Of a stretch of DNA of 64,000 nt, positions 8,892 to 17,173 are shown piece by piece. Source of the DNA: Clostridium sp. KNHs205 (GTDB lineage Bacteria; Bacillota; Clostridia; Lachnospirales; Lachnospiraceae). The position numbers and the translations under genes are program-made. The notes under the pieces were generated by a model that saw only the letters and a program-made list of their open reading frames with translations, made no database searches and was not told the origin of the DNA. How positions within the stretch are numbered: the stretch's first letter is position 1; every line of letters begins with the position of its first letter. The stretch lies in the NCBI RefSeq assembly GCF_000702945.1, contig NZ_JNLE01000003.1, positions 3,085,501 to 3,149,500 of the forward strand. The letters are read 5' to 3'.

Positions 8892-9114
8892 GGGGACGGC
8901 AATTGTATAAAATAGATAAAATTCATGCGATCATTCCAATGTATAAGAAGTCCTGATTTCTCTGAAGCTTTTGTGCTGGGCATATCCACAAACAGATAAC
9001 TCGCTTGCGCTCAGACAATCTGTTTGTGGATATAGCACAAAAGCTTCAGAGAAAAGGACTTCTAATACATTTCCATAGGCGCATGAATTTTTTCTATTTT
9101 ATACAACTGCCTGA
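8892..9114 (+). repeat. Palindromic element, copy 1 (GGGGACGG family)
   Basis: A 223-bp near-perfect palindrome bounded by GGGGACGGC and TGCCTGA. Three successive stems are present: an outer one (TTGTATAAAATAG with CTATTTTATACAA), a middle one (AATGTATAAGAAGTCC with GGACTTCTAATACATT, then CTGAAGCTTTTGTGCT with its exact complement), and an inner one (ATATCCACAAACAGAT with ATCTGTTTGTGGATAT). The apical loop is AACTCGCTTGCGCTC. Four more copies occur in the window, with the same boundary motifs and loop but different arms. No reading frame is apparent inside. Probably a MITE- or REP-like mobile element or a structured RNA. Confidence 0.9.
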
Positions 9115-9168
9115 AATTTAATTAAAGCAATGTTGTTTGTACTGCTTGATATTTTATTAGAATTCTTA

Positions 9169-9232
9169 TTTATTTATAAATATTTATAAATATATTTGCG
9201 ATAAATATATTTGCGATAAATATATTTATAAA
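9169..9232. repeat. AT-rich tandem repeats
   Basis: Two copies of TATTTATAAA (9171-9190) are followed by two exact 15-bp copies of TATATTTGCGATAAA (9191-9220) and a partial TATATTTATAAA. Probably slippage-prone DNA; no function is visible. Confidence 0.75.
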
Positions 9233-9256
9233 AAATCCTATTAATAATAAAAAAAT

Positions 9257-9406
9257 CTTATAAACAGGAGATTCGATTATTTACAGGGTGTTAAGTCAGA
9301 GTGGTATATAGGGGATGAACTTAATGACCATATCATTTGGATACTTCATTTTACCGGAGATAATATTGTTGCAATAAATAGAAGGCAAAGTTATAATTCT
9401 ATGTAG
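9257..9406 (+). pseudogene. Possible decayed coding remnant
   Basis: One frame stays open for about 49 codons (CTTATAAACAGG to ATGTAG) with protein-like composition, ending in EWYIGDELNDHIIWILHFTG and then a short basic tail. No start codon with a ribosome binding site precedes it; a TAA lies just upstream in frame. I do not recognise the family. It may be the 3' end of a gene whose front was lost, or chance. Confidence 0.25.
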
Positions 9407-9492
9407 TAACAGAAGGGTTTTACAGCTAAATAACAGACTCATTGGTTATTAGTGTAAATCCGAAACAATAGAAGAGAAGAGGATTATGGATT

Positions 9493-10674
9493 ATGTTTGG
9501 TGAAACAGAAACCTTACAGGTAAAGAAGGCCATCTTAAAAGCAATCGAAAAGAAGGAAATCGCAGGTGGAAACCTGTTAATTGTAAAAGGTGGTAAGGAG
9601 ATCTTCTATCATGAAGACGGATTAGCATCCATTGAAGAAAATCGTCCTGTGAAAAGAGACACTATCTTCAGACTGTATTCCATGTCAAAGCCTGTAACGG
9701 CTGTGGCAGCAATGATTTTAGTTGAGAGAGGGGAACTTGACCTCTATGAATCCGTGGGTAAGTATCTTGAGGGATTCCGCAATCAGATGGTTGATGACAA
9801 CGGAACTCTTGTTAAGGCTGAAAGTGAGGTTACGGTTAAGGATTTATTGAATATGACCTCGGGGCTGCTCTACGGGGGAGATAATCTGGCAGGAATAGCT
9901 ACCAGCAAGGTATTTGCTGAAATTGACGAAAAGTTATTTACCGACAATGCCCTCAGTACCATAGAGATTGCGAATAAACTCGGCAATTGCCCTTTGGCTT
10001 ATCATCCTGGCTCCTTCTTTAGCTATGGTACCAGTGCAGATGTTTTAGGTGCAGTTATTGAAGTTGTCAGCGGAATGCCTTTTGGTGAATTCCTGGAGAA
10101 GGAGATTTTTAGGCCTCTTGGCATGAAGGATACCGGTTTTTATGTACCGGAGGAGAAGAGGAACAGACTGGTATGTACATATGGAACTGATGGAGCGGGT
10201 GGATTAACCCTTTATACGGATAATAATCTGGGGATTATTCAGCAGATGGATCGAAAACCTGCTTTTGAATCCGGCGGTGCGGGACTGGTATCAACAATAG
10301 ATGATTACGCAAAGTTTACAGCAATGTTAATGAAGGGCGGCACCTATGAGGGAGTTCAGATACTCAGAAAAAGAACCGTTGAGTATCTCACCACCAAGAC
10401 TTTGAATGAAGTGCAGTACGAAGGGCTTGTTTCCTGGGCAACCTTAGAAGGTCACAGTTATGGAAATCTTATGAGGGTAATGACAGATACCACAAAAGCC
10501 GGAACCATTGGAAGTCCCGGAGAATATGGCTGGGATGGCTGGCTTGGCTGTTATTTCACCAATTGTCCCGCTGATGATCTTACAATCTTGTTCATGATAC
10601 AGAAGAAAGACGCCGGAACCATGGAGATTACAAGGAAATTGCGTAATATCATTATCAGCAGCTGTAGTGAATAA
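9493..10674 (+). CDS. Beta-lactamase-fold serine hydrolase (class C / PF00144 family)
   Basis: Serine hydrolase of the class C beta-lactamase/DD-peptidase fold; such proteins act as esterases, peptidases or amidases more often than as resistance enzymes. The SxxK motif is SMSK at residues 63-66 (LYSMSKPVTA), and the second-motif tyrosine is in FFSYGTSADVLG. The third-motif region around EYGWDGWLG lacks a canonical KTG or HTG. There is no signal peptide, so it is probably cytosolic. AGAAGAGGA lies about 10 nt before the ATG. It stands alone between two palindromic elements (copies 1 and 2). At 393 residues the length is normal. Confidence 0.88.
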   Translation: MFGETETLQVKKAILKAIEKKEIAGGNLLIVKGGKEIFYHEDGLASIEENRPVKRDTIFRLYSMSKPVTAVAAMILVERGELDLYESVGKYLEGFRNQMVDDNGTLVKAESEVTVKDLLNMTSGLLYGGDNLAGIATSKVFAEIDEKLFTDNALSTIEIANKLGNCPLAYHPGSFFSYGTSADVLGAVIEVVSGMPFGEFLEKEIFRPLGMKDTGFYVPEEKRNRLVCTYGTDGAGGLTLYTDNNLGIIQQMDRKPAFESGGAGLVSTIDDYAKFTAMLMKGGTYEGVQILRKRTVEYLTTKTLNEVQYEGLVSWATLEGHSYGNLMRVMTDTTKAGTIGSPGEYGWDGWLGCYFTNCPADDLTILFMIQKKDAGTMEITRKLRNIIISSCSE

Positions 10675-10783
10675 TTATTATAGAAATTTACTTAAGATAA
10701 TTTAATCGCAAATTTAATTAGTATATATTTCTTTTTATATAATAATATTGAATCAAATATCAAAACCCTGCTTCCATCCGATT

Positions 10784-11006
10784 TCAGGCGAATTGTACAA
10801 ACCAGAAAGAACGAATGCGCCTATGGAAAGGTATTAGAAGTCCTTTTCTCTGAGTATTTTGTGCTATAATGTAAAACAGATTGTTTGAGCGCAGCGAGTT
10901 ATCTGTTTTGCATTATGACAAGCACAAAATATTCAGAGAATTAGGACTTCTTATACCTTGGAATTGAAGCAGGAGTTCTTTCTGGTTTGTACGATTTGCC
11001 GTCCCC
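10784..11006 (-). repeat. Palindromic element, copy 2 (reverse orientation)
   Basis: Read on the minus strand, it starts GGGGACGGCAAATCGTAC and ends with GCCTGA. Middle arms are CTGAATATTTTGTGCT / AGCACAAAATACTCAG. Inner arms are ATAATGCAAAACAGAT / ATCTGTTTTACATTAT, which tolerate G-U pairs. The loop is AACTCGCTGCGCTC. It is almost identical to copy 4 in the middle and inner stems but differs in the outer stem. Similarity with copy 4 continues about 25 bp past the GCCTGA end (10761-10783). Confidence 0.9.
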
Positions 11007-11042
11007 TTGCGATAAGCTAACCATATACCCACAAATTAAATG

Positions 11043-11070
11043 TTGAAATAAAATAAAATCCATGTATAAT
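11043..11070 (+). promoter_or_regulatory. Promoter of a very short transcription unit
   Basis: TTGAAA (11043-11048), a 16-nt spacer, and a perfect TATAAT (11065-11070). Transcription from here would cover a tiny reading frame and stop at the strong terminator at 11145-11176, giving an RNA of about 100 nt. Confidence 0.6.
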
Positions 11071-11101
11071 GAAGTTATAAAAATTATAAAGGGTGATTCC
11101 T

Positions 11102-11146
11102 TTGATCTATTCCATTAGAAAAATTAATAAAGTTGTATTTCATTAA
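11102..11146 (+). CDS. Candidate 14-residue microprotein or leader peptide
   Basis: A TTG start with AAAGGGTGA 5 nt upstream opens a 14-codon frame (MIYSIRKINKVVFH) that stops with TAA at 11144-11146. The stop lies at the foot of the terminator hairpin. Promoter, ribosome binding site, frame and terminator fit within about 135 bp, so the whole unit is coherent. It may be a leader peptide, a small toxin-like peptide or a small RNA with incidental coding. No match is recognised. Confidence 0.35.
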   Translation: MIYSIRKINKVVFH

Positions 11147-11176
11147 GACGGGCCAAAACAGCCCGTCTTTCTTTTT
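11145..11176 (+). terminator. Strong Rho-independent terminator
   Basis: GACGGGC (11147-11153), loop CAAAACA, GCCCGTC (11161-11167), then TTTCTTTTT. A second hairpin, TTAACTC / GAGTTAA (11181-11201), follows at once. Confidence 0.85.
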
Positions 11177-11201
11177 GGCTTTAACTCGGTAAAGGAGTTA
11201 A

Positions 11202-11256
11202 CATTTCACAACCTAATTTGTGCTTGCAGCCCAACATCTGCGGGCTAAAGGAAACA
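11202..11256 (+). promoter_or_regulatory. Stem-loop leader motif upstream of D-lactate dehydrogenase
   Basis: CATTTCACA is followed by TTGTGCTTGC, a 12-nt loop with CCCA, then GCGGGCTAAAGGAAACATGGT. GCTTGC pairs with GCGGGC through two G-U pairs. The closely similar element at 48394-48436 uses GCCTGC / GCAGGC with a loop of the same length, so the stem covaries. Unlike that copy, this one is not right at a start codon; the D-lactate dehydrogenase start is about 115 nt further on. Confidence 0.35.
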
Positions 11257-11371
11257 TGGTAAAGAGTGAGAGAAAATACAGGATTGAAAGGCTGCCACAT
11301 TAAGCTTCTTTCACTCTCTTTTATCTGTGGCAGTATCGCTGGTATAACAGGGATATGCAATTGGTGTAAAT

Positions 11372-12355
11372 ATGAAGATAGCAGTATTTGAACTTAGACA
11401 GGACGAGAAAAAGAAGCTGGAGGATTTAAAGGGGAGGCATGGGCTGGAGCTGGTCACCACTGGGAAAGCCTTAAGCAAACAAACCTTAAAGCTGGCGGCT
11501 GGCTGTGAAGGCGTAACAATACTAGGCAGAAGCAAACTGGATAAAGGATTGCTTCTAGGACTGAAAAATCTGGGGGTCAGATATATATCCACAAGAACGG
11601 TTGGTTATAATCACATTGACGTGGCATATGGAAAAGAAATCGGACTAAAGATGTGTAATGCCGGTTATCCGCCCAAAGGCGTTGCTGAATTTGCGGTTAT
11701 GCTCATGCTTCTAACTTTAAGAAACTACAAACCTGCCATGTGGAGGCAAAATGTGAATGACTATTCACTGCAGGGACTTACCGGGCAGGAACTTGGCAAC
11801 CAGACTGTGGGTATTATCGGAACCGGTTGTATCGGCCTGGAGGTGATTAAACTCCTGTCAGGCTTTGGCTGTAAAATCATAGCCTATAATCGAACTGAAA
11901 GAGAAGAACTGAAAAAATACGTAGAATATGTTTCTCTTGAGGAGCTTTACAGGATTTCTGATATTATCTCCCTCCATGTTCCTTTGACAGAGGAAAACAG
12001 GTATTTCATTAATAAAAAGGCAATTAGCAGTATGAAGACAGGAGTTATCTTAATCAATACGGCGAGAGGTGAATTGGTGGATATAGAAGCCCTTACCGAA
12101 GGTATAGAATCTCAGAAAATCGGAGCACTTGGGCTCGATGTTTTTGAGAAAGAGGAAGGAATCTACCATGCTGACAGAAAAAACGATATATTAAAAAACA
12201 GGGATATGGTGTACTTAAGACAATTTCCCAATGTTGTAATGACGCAGCATATGGCTTTCTATACCAGAGCTAATATTGACAGTATGATGACCTGGGGTAT
12301 TGAAGGAATATTAGAATTACACCGGACCGGCAGCTGCAGCCAGGAAATTGGATAA
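11372..12355 (+). CDS. D-lactate dehydrogenase (D-2-hydroxyacid dehydrogenase family)
   Basis: Reduces pyruvate (or a related 2-oxoacid) to the D-hydroxyacid with NADH, normally a fermentative step. The NAD-binding fold starts VGIIGTGCIGLEV, followed by the acidic/Asn turn AYNRTE. The catalytic residues are visible in order: Arg in INTARGELVD, Glu in DVFEKEEGIYH, and His in MTQHMAFYT. The YHAD-type insert and the AFYT ending are typical of D-lactate dehydrogenases rather than phosphoglycerate dehydrogenases. The 327-residue length is normal. A weak GGTG lies before the ATG. A perfect 14-bp hairpin follows and separates it from the convergent HTH gene. Confidence 0.88.
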   Translation: MKIAVFELRQDEKKKLEDLKGRHGLELVTTGKALSKQTLKLAAGCEGVTILGRSKLDKGLLLGLKNLGVRYISTRTVGYNHIDVAYGKEIGLKMCNAGYPPKGVAEFAVMLMLLTLRNYKPAMWRQNVNDYSLQGLTGQELGNQTVGIIGTGCIGLEVIKLLSGFGCKIIAYNRTEREELKKYVEYVSLEELYRISDIISLHVPLTEENRYFINKKAISSMKTGVILINTARGELVDIEALTEGIESQKIGALGLDVFEKEEGIYHADRKNDILKNRDMVYLRQFPNVVMTQHMAFYTRANIDSMMTWGIEGILELHRTGSCSQEIG

Positions 12356-12367
12356 AATGGTAAATTA

Positions 12368-12410
12368 TAAGAACAGGCTAAGGGATGTGTAATCCATTAG
12401 CCTGTTCTTA
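12368..12410. terminator. Bidirectional terminator between convergent genes
   Basis: TAAGAACAGGCTAA (12368-12381) and TTAGCCTGTTCTTA (12397-12410) form a perfect 14-bp stem. The stop codon of the minus-strand HTH gene lies inside the right arm. Confidence 0.75.
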
Positions 12411-13982
12411 CAGAAGGAAATGCTTTATATGAGTGTTAAGCCAGGTTATTAAGGCAGCTTTATCTTTGTTTAACGGAGATATCTCCGACCACATATTTTG
12501 AAAATACATTTCAACGGATTTAACCATTAATGGTTCTGTTACAATTCCTTTAAGGTTGTCCTTGGAACCAGGCATTTCAAAGCATAATGTTCCATTCCCT
12601 TTCAGTGAAAAATAGAGGTGCTTTTCATTTACAGACAGGGTATTATCATATAGAACAGCTATTTCATAATTTTCTGATTTTCTTAGAAAGTCTATAAAAT
12701 TCTCAAAGAATTGGAGAATATCCTGTCTATCCAGTTCTGCTTTCAGTATTCCGATTTCTGTATAAACAGACAGTATCCTGGTGGATATAATATGTAATAA
12801 CAGCTCAGCTTCAAATATATTACGGTAAATGATATTTGCATTGTTACGCTTTAATTCTTTGAGGTTATTGGTATAGAGTTCCACAATTTGCTTGCTGCTT
12901 GCTGGTGGGATGTTATTTATGGTTAGGATTTTCTTTAGTATGGGAAGCGGAACGAACAAACTTAAACCGTAGTTATAATTTAACAGCAGAGTGCTGTATT
13001 TATTGACGGCAAATAACTGTTTTATAAACTGAGGAGTTTGAGTGTCATTACAGTAAGTGAACAGCTCTTCCATACGGTTCTCAGCTAGATGATGACTATA
13101 ATCGGAATAAATCTCAATAGCTGATTTATTAACCAAATAAAAACAAGTCTCCACCAGGGATTCAGATTGAGTTGGAAAGCAGGATAAAGCAGCAACGCCT
13201 GTAATAACACACATATCTCTTTCCAAAGAAATCAAATTAACCGGCGAATAAAGGAGGCGAACTCTTCCTGTTGCGATAACAGGAAACAGGAAGAGGATAA
13301 AGTCTGTATTTTGTTTCAGATTCAGGCTGAGTTTTAAGGAAATAACAATTTGCCAACCGTTTAAAGCTGCTTTCTTCAGATTTTCTCTCAATTCCAATAA
13401 TATATCATTATTGGAAACGTCCCTGTTGGAATATAAATTATTTAAAATTGTTATGTATATAATACGTTTCCCGGTTGCTTTCTTTGATCTGCTGGCCTTT
13501 TCAAATAGCAGGCTTATGGTTGTGAGTATATTTTCTGTGCCTATTATAATTCTGTCTTCCGGGGAAAAGGAAAGGGAAGGATCTTTTAAGGTATTGCTGT
13601 TAAGGGACAGGGGAGACTCTTCCGTTTGTGCTTTCTCTGTCTTATTATTGTTTTTCTTTTTTTCCAGGCTGACACCTTGAGATTCCAGAAGCATTTTTTT
13701 TATTTTTTCTTTTACTGATATATCATGAACCAGGTTGAAGGAAAAATGCCGGTATAATTCTTCTATCCGCTCCAGTTGAACTGTGTTCATTGTATATCTG
13801 GATAAATATTCTGCAATATTTTCTATATACAAAGTATTATAGGAAGGGACCCTGACCTCATGCACCCAGCGGTTAACAAGGGAACTATCCACGTTCAATG
13901 CTTTGGCCAGCCGATTCATACTGATGTCTAACACCGCCAGTAGTGATTTCAGGCATTTGCCAAAAGTCATATCATTCGCCAT
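12408..13982 (-). CDS. Large helix-turn-helix protein, likely transcriptional regulator
   Basis: The first ~60 residues form an XRE-like helix-turn-helix (KCLKSLLAVLDISMNRLAKA and ALNVDSSLVNRWVHEVRVPS, with the recognition-helix pattern SSLVNRW). The remaining ~450 residues are mostly helical and unrecognised; a polar, low-complexity linker (KKKNNNKTEKAQTEES) separates the halves. There are no membrane segments. The ATG at 13982 has AAGGAAGG upstream, while the ATG at 14003 does not. It is divergent from the chemoreceptor gene and could regulate it. Similar ~500-residue HTH proteins of unknown signal are common in Lachnospiraceae. Confidence 0.7.
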   Translation of the reverse strand: MANDMTFGKCLKSLLAVLDISMNRLAKALNVDSSLVNRWVHEVRVPSYNTLYIENIAEYLSRYTMNTVQLERIEELYRHFSFNLVHDISVKEKIKKMLLESQGVSLEKKKNNNKTEKAQTEESPLSLNSNTLKDPSLSFSPEDRIIIGTENILTTISLLFEKASRSKKATGKRIIYITILNNLYSNRDVSNNDILLELRENLKKAALNGWQIVISLKLSLNLKQNTDFILFLFPVIATGRVRLLYSPVNLISLERDMCVITGVAALSCFPTQSESLVETCFYLVNKSAIEIYSDYSHHLAENRMEELFTYCNDTQTPQFIKQLFAVNKYSTLLLNYNYGLSLFVPLPILKKILTINNIPPASSKQIVELYTNNLKELKRNNANIIYRNIFEAELLLHIISTRILSVYTEIGILKAELDRQDILQFFENFIDFLRKSENYEIAVLYDNTLSVNEKHLYFSLKGNGTLCFEMPGSKDNLKGIVTEPLMVKSVEMYFQNMWSEISPLNKDKAALITWLNTHIKHFLL

Positions 13983-14030
13983 ATAAAAACCTTCCTTCAA
14001 CAAAAAATCTTAAGTTCTGTTTTAAAAAGT

Positions 14031-14074
14031 AATGCCATCATAAGAAGGTTGAATAGTCTTCGTTATGGTGGCAT
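14031..14074. promoter_or_regulatory. Long hairpin in the divergent HTH/chemoreceptor intergenic region
   Basis: ATGCCATCATAAGAAG (14032-14047) pairs with CTTCGTTATGGTGGCAT (14058-14074), apart from one bulge and a mismatch. T-rich tracts flank both sides, so it could terminate or attenuate transcription in either direction. In the HTH gene's mRNA it would lie in the 5' leader, about 50 nt before the start. Confidence 0.5.
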
Positions 14075-14297
14075 ATTTTTTGTTCTATTCCTGTGCGATT
14101 ATCCTTACCTATTCTAGCCTCTGGGGTATTCTTTGTCAAGGGAATAACAGGCATACTATTATCAGTTGGATAAACTGTCAATGCCAGGTCAATGACAAAA
14201 TGTTATAAATAGTACCAAATATTACAAATTATTAATATAATTATCAAAAATACTTTTAATATGACAAGAAAAATATACATAAAAGGAGGCTAACATA

Positions 14298-16298
14298 TTG
14301 AAAAAGCTAGTTATTAAAAGCATCAAGACAAAGTTAATTTTAAACTATACAATCTTAATTATTGTTTCATGTACCACCTTGGGATTCATGGCTGTAAATG
14401 TTGCAAAAAGCCTTATTATCAAAGAGGCCGAAAAATCACTGGAAGCGCTTGCTGTTGAAGGAGCCAAGGTAGAAAGCGGCAGATTTGAAAATCTGACCAC
14501 ATCCCTTCAAGCAATGTCCAGGGTTCCTGCCATAAATGGGAACAGTACAGAACAGCAGGAGTATTTGAAAGATGAACAGGAAAATAGTGATTTTATCAGA
14601 CTTGGTATTATTTGCCCAGAGGGTGTTCTGACCTATGAGGATGGTACTGTTGTTAATCTGGAACCTGACAGTTCCTTCCGTAAGGCTATAACAGCCGGTG
14701 AGCTTGAGATTGATTTTAAGGAAGATTCCGTAACCGGAGAGCAGTTGCTGTATGTTATGGTTCCTATTATAAAAGCAGGGAAACCGGAAGGCGGCATTTT
14801 AGGTGTTGCTGAAGGTGGCACCTTAAGTACAATGGTTAAGGATATAGCCTATGGAGCGAATGGCTATGCTTACATTATAAACGAAATGGGAACGATTATA
14901 GGGCATCCCGATGAAAGCATGGTAAAGGATAAATTTACTCCCGTACTCCAGTCAGAAACAGATAATAGTCTGAAATCGTTGGCCGCCTTCTTCCAGTCAG
15001 CTCTCAGCCATAAGACAGGAGTGGATTCCTATGCTTACAATGGAAGAATCATACATAGCGGTTATGCCGCCATTGAGGGTACGGACTGGATCTTTGTTAT
15101 GGCTTCTCCTCAAAGTGATTTCCTGGCAGAACTACCTTTATTATATAAACTGATGTTTATCATCATCTTAATTATCGTGGCTGTAAGTATGGCAATATCT
15201 TATATAATAGGTAAGACAATAACAAAGCCGATAATCACGGCTGTTGAATATTCTTCTAAAATTGCAGAATTGGACCTTACGCAGAACGTACCGGCTGGGT
15301 TATTAAGCAAAGAAGACGAGACTGGAAAATTGGCAAGAGCTATGCAAAATATAGGGGAGAGGCTAAGGTACGTCATAAAGGATATCCATCTTGCAGCGCA
15401 GGATATGTCCGCTGCCTCTGAGGAATTGATGGCAACCTCAGAAGAGACAGCAGCCTCCTCTCAGCAGATTAACAGGACCATCGAAGGGATATCAGATGAA
15501 GCAGCCAATCAGGCAGGTATTACCAAAGAAGGTAATCAGAAGGCAGAATTGTTAAAATCAAGTATCAGTCAGGTAATGACCAGTATTAATAATGTAAATC
15601 AAACTTCTGTAAGAATTACCAAAGTGGTCGAGGAAGGTGTCACAGAAATACAGCAGCTGGATGGCATTACTGTTGCTGCAGCAAAAGCCCTTATGGAAAT
15701 CTATGAGGTAATCATAAAATCCAATGACAGCTCGGTCAAGATAGACAAAGCCAGTAACGTTATCAAGGAAATAGCAGCCCAGACCAGTCTGCTTTCCTTA
15801 AATGCTTCCATTGAAGCAGCCAGAGCAGGAGAAGCCGGAAAGGGATTTTCCGTAGTAGCAGAAGAAATAAAGAAGCTTTCTGAAGAATCAGCAGATTCAA
15901 CAAATCAGATATCTGAAATTGTTCAAGAACTCCAGAACAATACCGATAATGCGGTAAAAACCATGGCAAAAGTCAAAGAGATCTTTGACGAACAGAAAAA
16001 GAGTGTGGAAAGCAACCGGCTTAAATACAGCAGCATAGCAGAGGAGATGGAACATTCCAAAACAGCTGTTAAGTATTTAAAGACTTCAGAAGCAGATATG
16101 GATATCGCTACAAAGGATATTAGGAGCGTAATACAACAGCTTGAAAGTATTGCACAGGAGAATAAAACTGCTTGTGAACAGGCAGCGGCAGCTATGGAGG
16201 AACAGAGTGCTTCGGTGGAAGAAATAGCTGGTGCTGGAAGCAGTTTATCTGATTTGGCGCAGAAGTTAAATGAATTGGTGAATCAATTTAAGGTGTAA
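14298..16298 (+). CDS. Methyl-accepting chemotaxis protein
   Basis: Membrane chemoreceptor that signals through CheW/CheA. TM1 is at about residues 12-34. An extracellular dCache-type sensor follows (about 35-280, with the [18 protein letters not shown] turn typical of these domains). TM2 is at about 283-305, then a HAMP domain, and the signalling domain contains the hairpin-tip sequence [21 protein letters not shown] and methylation helices. It begins with TTG at 14298, with AAAAGGAGG 8 nt upstream. The 666 residues are a normal length. No chemotaxis or flagellar genes are in this window. The ligand is unknown. Confidence 0.93.
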   Translation: MKKLVIKSIKTKLILNYTILIIVSCTTLGFMAVNVAKSLIIKEAEKSLEALAVEGAKVESGRFENLTTSLQAMSRVPAINGNSTEQQEYLKDEQENSDFIRLGIICPEGVLTYEDGTVVNLEPDSSFRKAITAGELEIDFKEDSVTGEQLLYVMVPIIKAGKPEGGILGVAEGGTLSTMVKDIAYGANGYAYIINEMGTIIGHPDESMVKDKFTPVLQSETDNSLKSLAAFFQSALSHKTGVDSYAYNGRIIHSGYAAIEGTDWIFVMASPQSDFLAELPLLYKLMFIIILIIVAVSMAISYIIGKTITKPIITAVEYSSKIAELDLTQNVPAGLLSKEDETGKLARAMQNIGERLRYVIKDIHLAAQDMSAASEELMATSEETAASSQQINRTIEGISDEAANQAGITKEGNQKAELLKSSISQVMTSINNVNQTSVRITKVVEEGVTEIQQLDGITVAAAKALMEIYEVIIKSNDSSVKIDKASNVIKEIAAQTSLLSLNASIEAARAGEAGKGFSVVAEEIKKLSEESADSTNQISEIVQELQNNTDNAVKTMAKVKEIFDEQKKSVESNRLKYSSIAEEMEHSKTAVKYLKTSEADMDIATKDIRSVIQQLESIAQENKTACEQAAAAMEEQSASVEEIAGAGSSLSDLAQKLNELVNQFKV

Positions 16299-16331
16299 TA
16301 GGGATGGTTGGGGAACGGGGGTTTTTCAAAA

Positions 16332-16552
16332 GGGGACGGCAAATTGTGCAAAACAGAAGAACTCTTGCTTCGATTTCAAGGTATAAGAAGTCCTAATTCT
16401 CTGACTGTTTTATGCTTGGCATATTATAAAACGGATAACTCGCTGCGCTCAAACAATCCGTTTTATAATATAGCATAAAATAGCCAGAGAAAAGGACTTC
16501 TAATACCTTTCCATAGGCGCATTCGTTCTCCTGTTTTGCACAATTTGCCTGA
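16332..16552 (+). repeat. Palindromic element, copy 3
   Basis: Begins GGGGACGGCAAATTGTGC and ends with TTTGCCTGA, 34 nt after the chemoreceptor stop. Middle arms are CTGACTGTTTTATGCT / AGCATAAAATAGCCAG. Inner arms are ATATTATAAAACGGAT / ATCCGTTTTATAATAT, a perfect pairing with a sequence found in no other copy. The apical loop is AACTCGCTGCGCTC. Confidence 0.9.
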
Positions 16553-16650
16553 ACTCGCATTACTTGAACTCATTGCGTGGACTTGTATCGGAACTCACAT
16601 TACATGAACTTGCATTGCAGAACATGCATTTGTATGAACTTGTATTACCG
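16551..16650. repeat. Degenerate 14-15-bp tandem repeat
   Basis: About seven diverged units of the form GAACTTGCATTAC(A/T)T start at the right edge of palindrome copy 3. The clearest are GAACTCGCATTACTT, GAACTCACATTACAT and GAACTTGCATTGCA. Confidence 0.6.
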
Positions 16651-16689
16651 GATTTCATTTTGCAAGGAAAGAGCTGGAATAATAATGAG

Positions 16690-16736
16690 AAACGCTACAG
16701 CCCAGTATTTATAAAGGGTGTAGCGTTTTGTTTTTG
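16690..16736 (+). terminator. Rho-independent terminator
   Basis: AAACGCTACAGCCC (16690-16703) pairs with GGGTGTAGCGTTT (16716-16728), followed by TGTTTTT. It may end the chemoreceptor transcript after it reads through palindrome copy 3. Confidence 0.8.
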
Positions 16737-16761
16737 GGAGTGATTCTAGTTTGATTTTAAA

Positions 16762-16866
16762 TTATAAATACTTGATTATTTCACGAGCTTTTTTTCTGGT
16801 TATTTCATTTCTTAAATCGCAATCATGCTCCTCGATATGATAACCAAGAAGATGATAAACTTCCTG
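16762..16866 (-). pseudogene. Coding remnant, C-terminal fragment of an unknown protein
   Basis: On the minus strand a frame of 34 codons reads QEVYHLLGYHIEEHDCDLRN and continues to AREIIKYL before TAA. Composition is protein-like. A TAA stop directly precedes it and no start is available. Probably the tail of a deleted gene; the family is not recognised. Confidence 0.3.
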
Positions 16867-17022
16867 TTATGAGCAATACATTAGCTAAAACACTTATAAA
16901 AATTGTACGAAAAAAAATGTTAAAGGTTTAATTTAAGTATTGGAGAAACCTGGATGTTGATATATAATGTATTATATTATAGTGAGTTTATCTATGCAAT
17001 ATTAACACGGAAGGAAAAATCA

Positions 17023-17058
17023 GGTGAGAAAACGAAATAACTACTCGGTGCAGTTCTA
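17023..17058 (+). other. Possible tiny reading frame and hairpin before the radical SAM gene
   Basis: A GTG preceded by GGAAGG opens 11 codons (MRKRNNYSVQF). The stop lies inside the left arm of a long-range pair GGTGCAGTTCT (17047-17057) / AGAACTGCATC (17111-17121). The peptide start resembles IS3-type OrfA openings (basic, then YSxxF), so a transposase remnant is an alternative to a leader or RiPP precursor. Confidence 0.25.
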
Positions 17059-17173
17059 AAACTGGCAGCAGATTGTATCGAGGTTAATTGCTGGATTTGC
17101 TGATGTTGTCAGAACTGCATCATTTAAGAATGTAAAAAGTTATTAAATATTTTTGATAGTGAGGCAGTTAATA

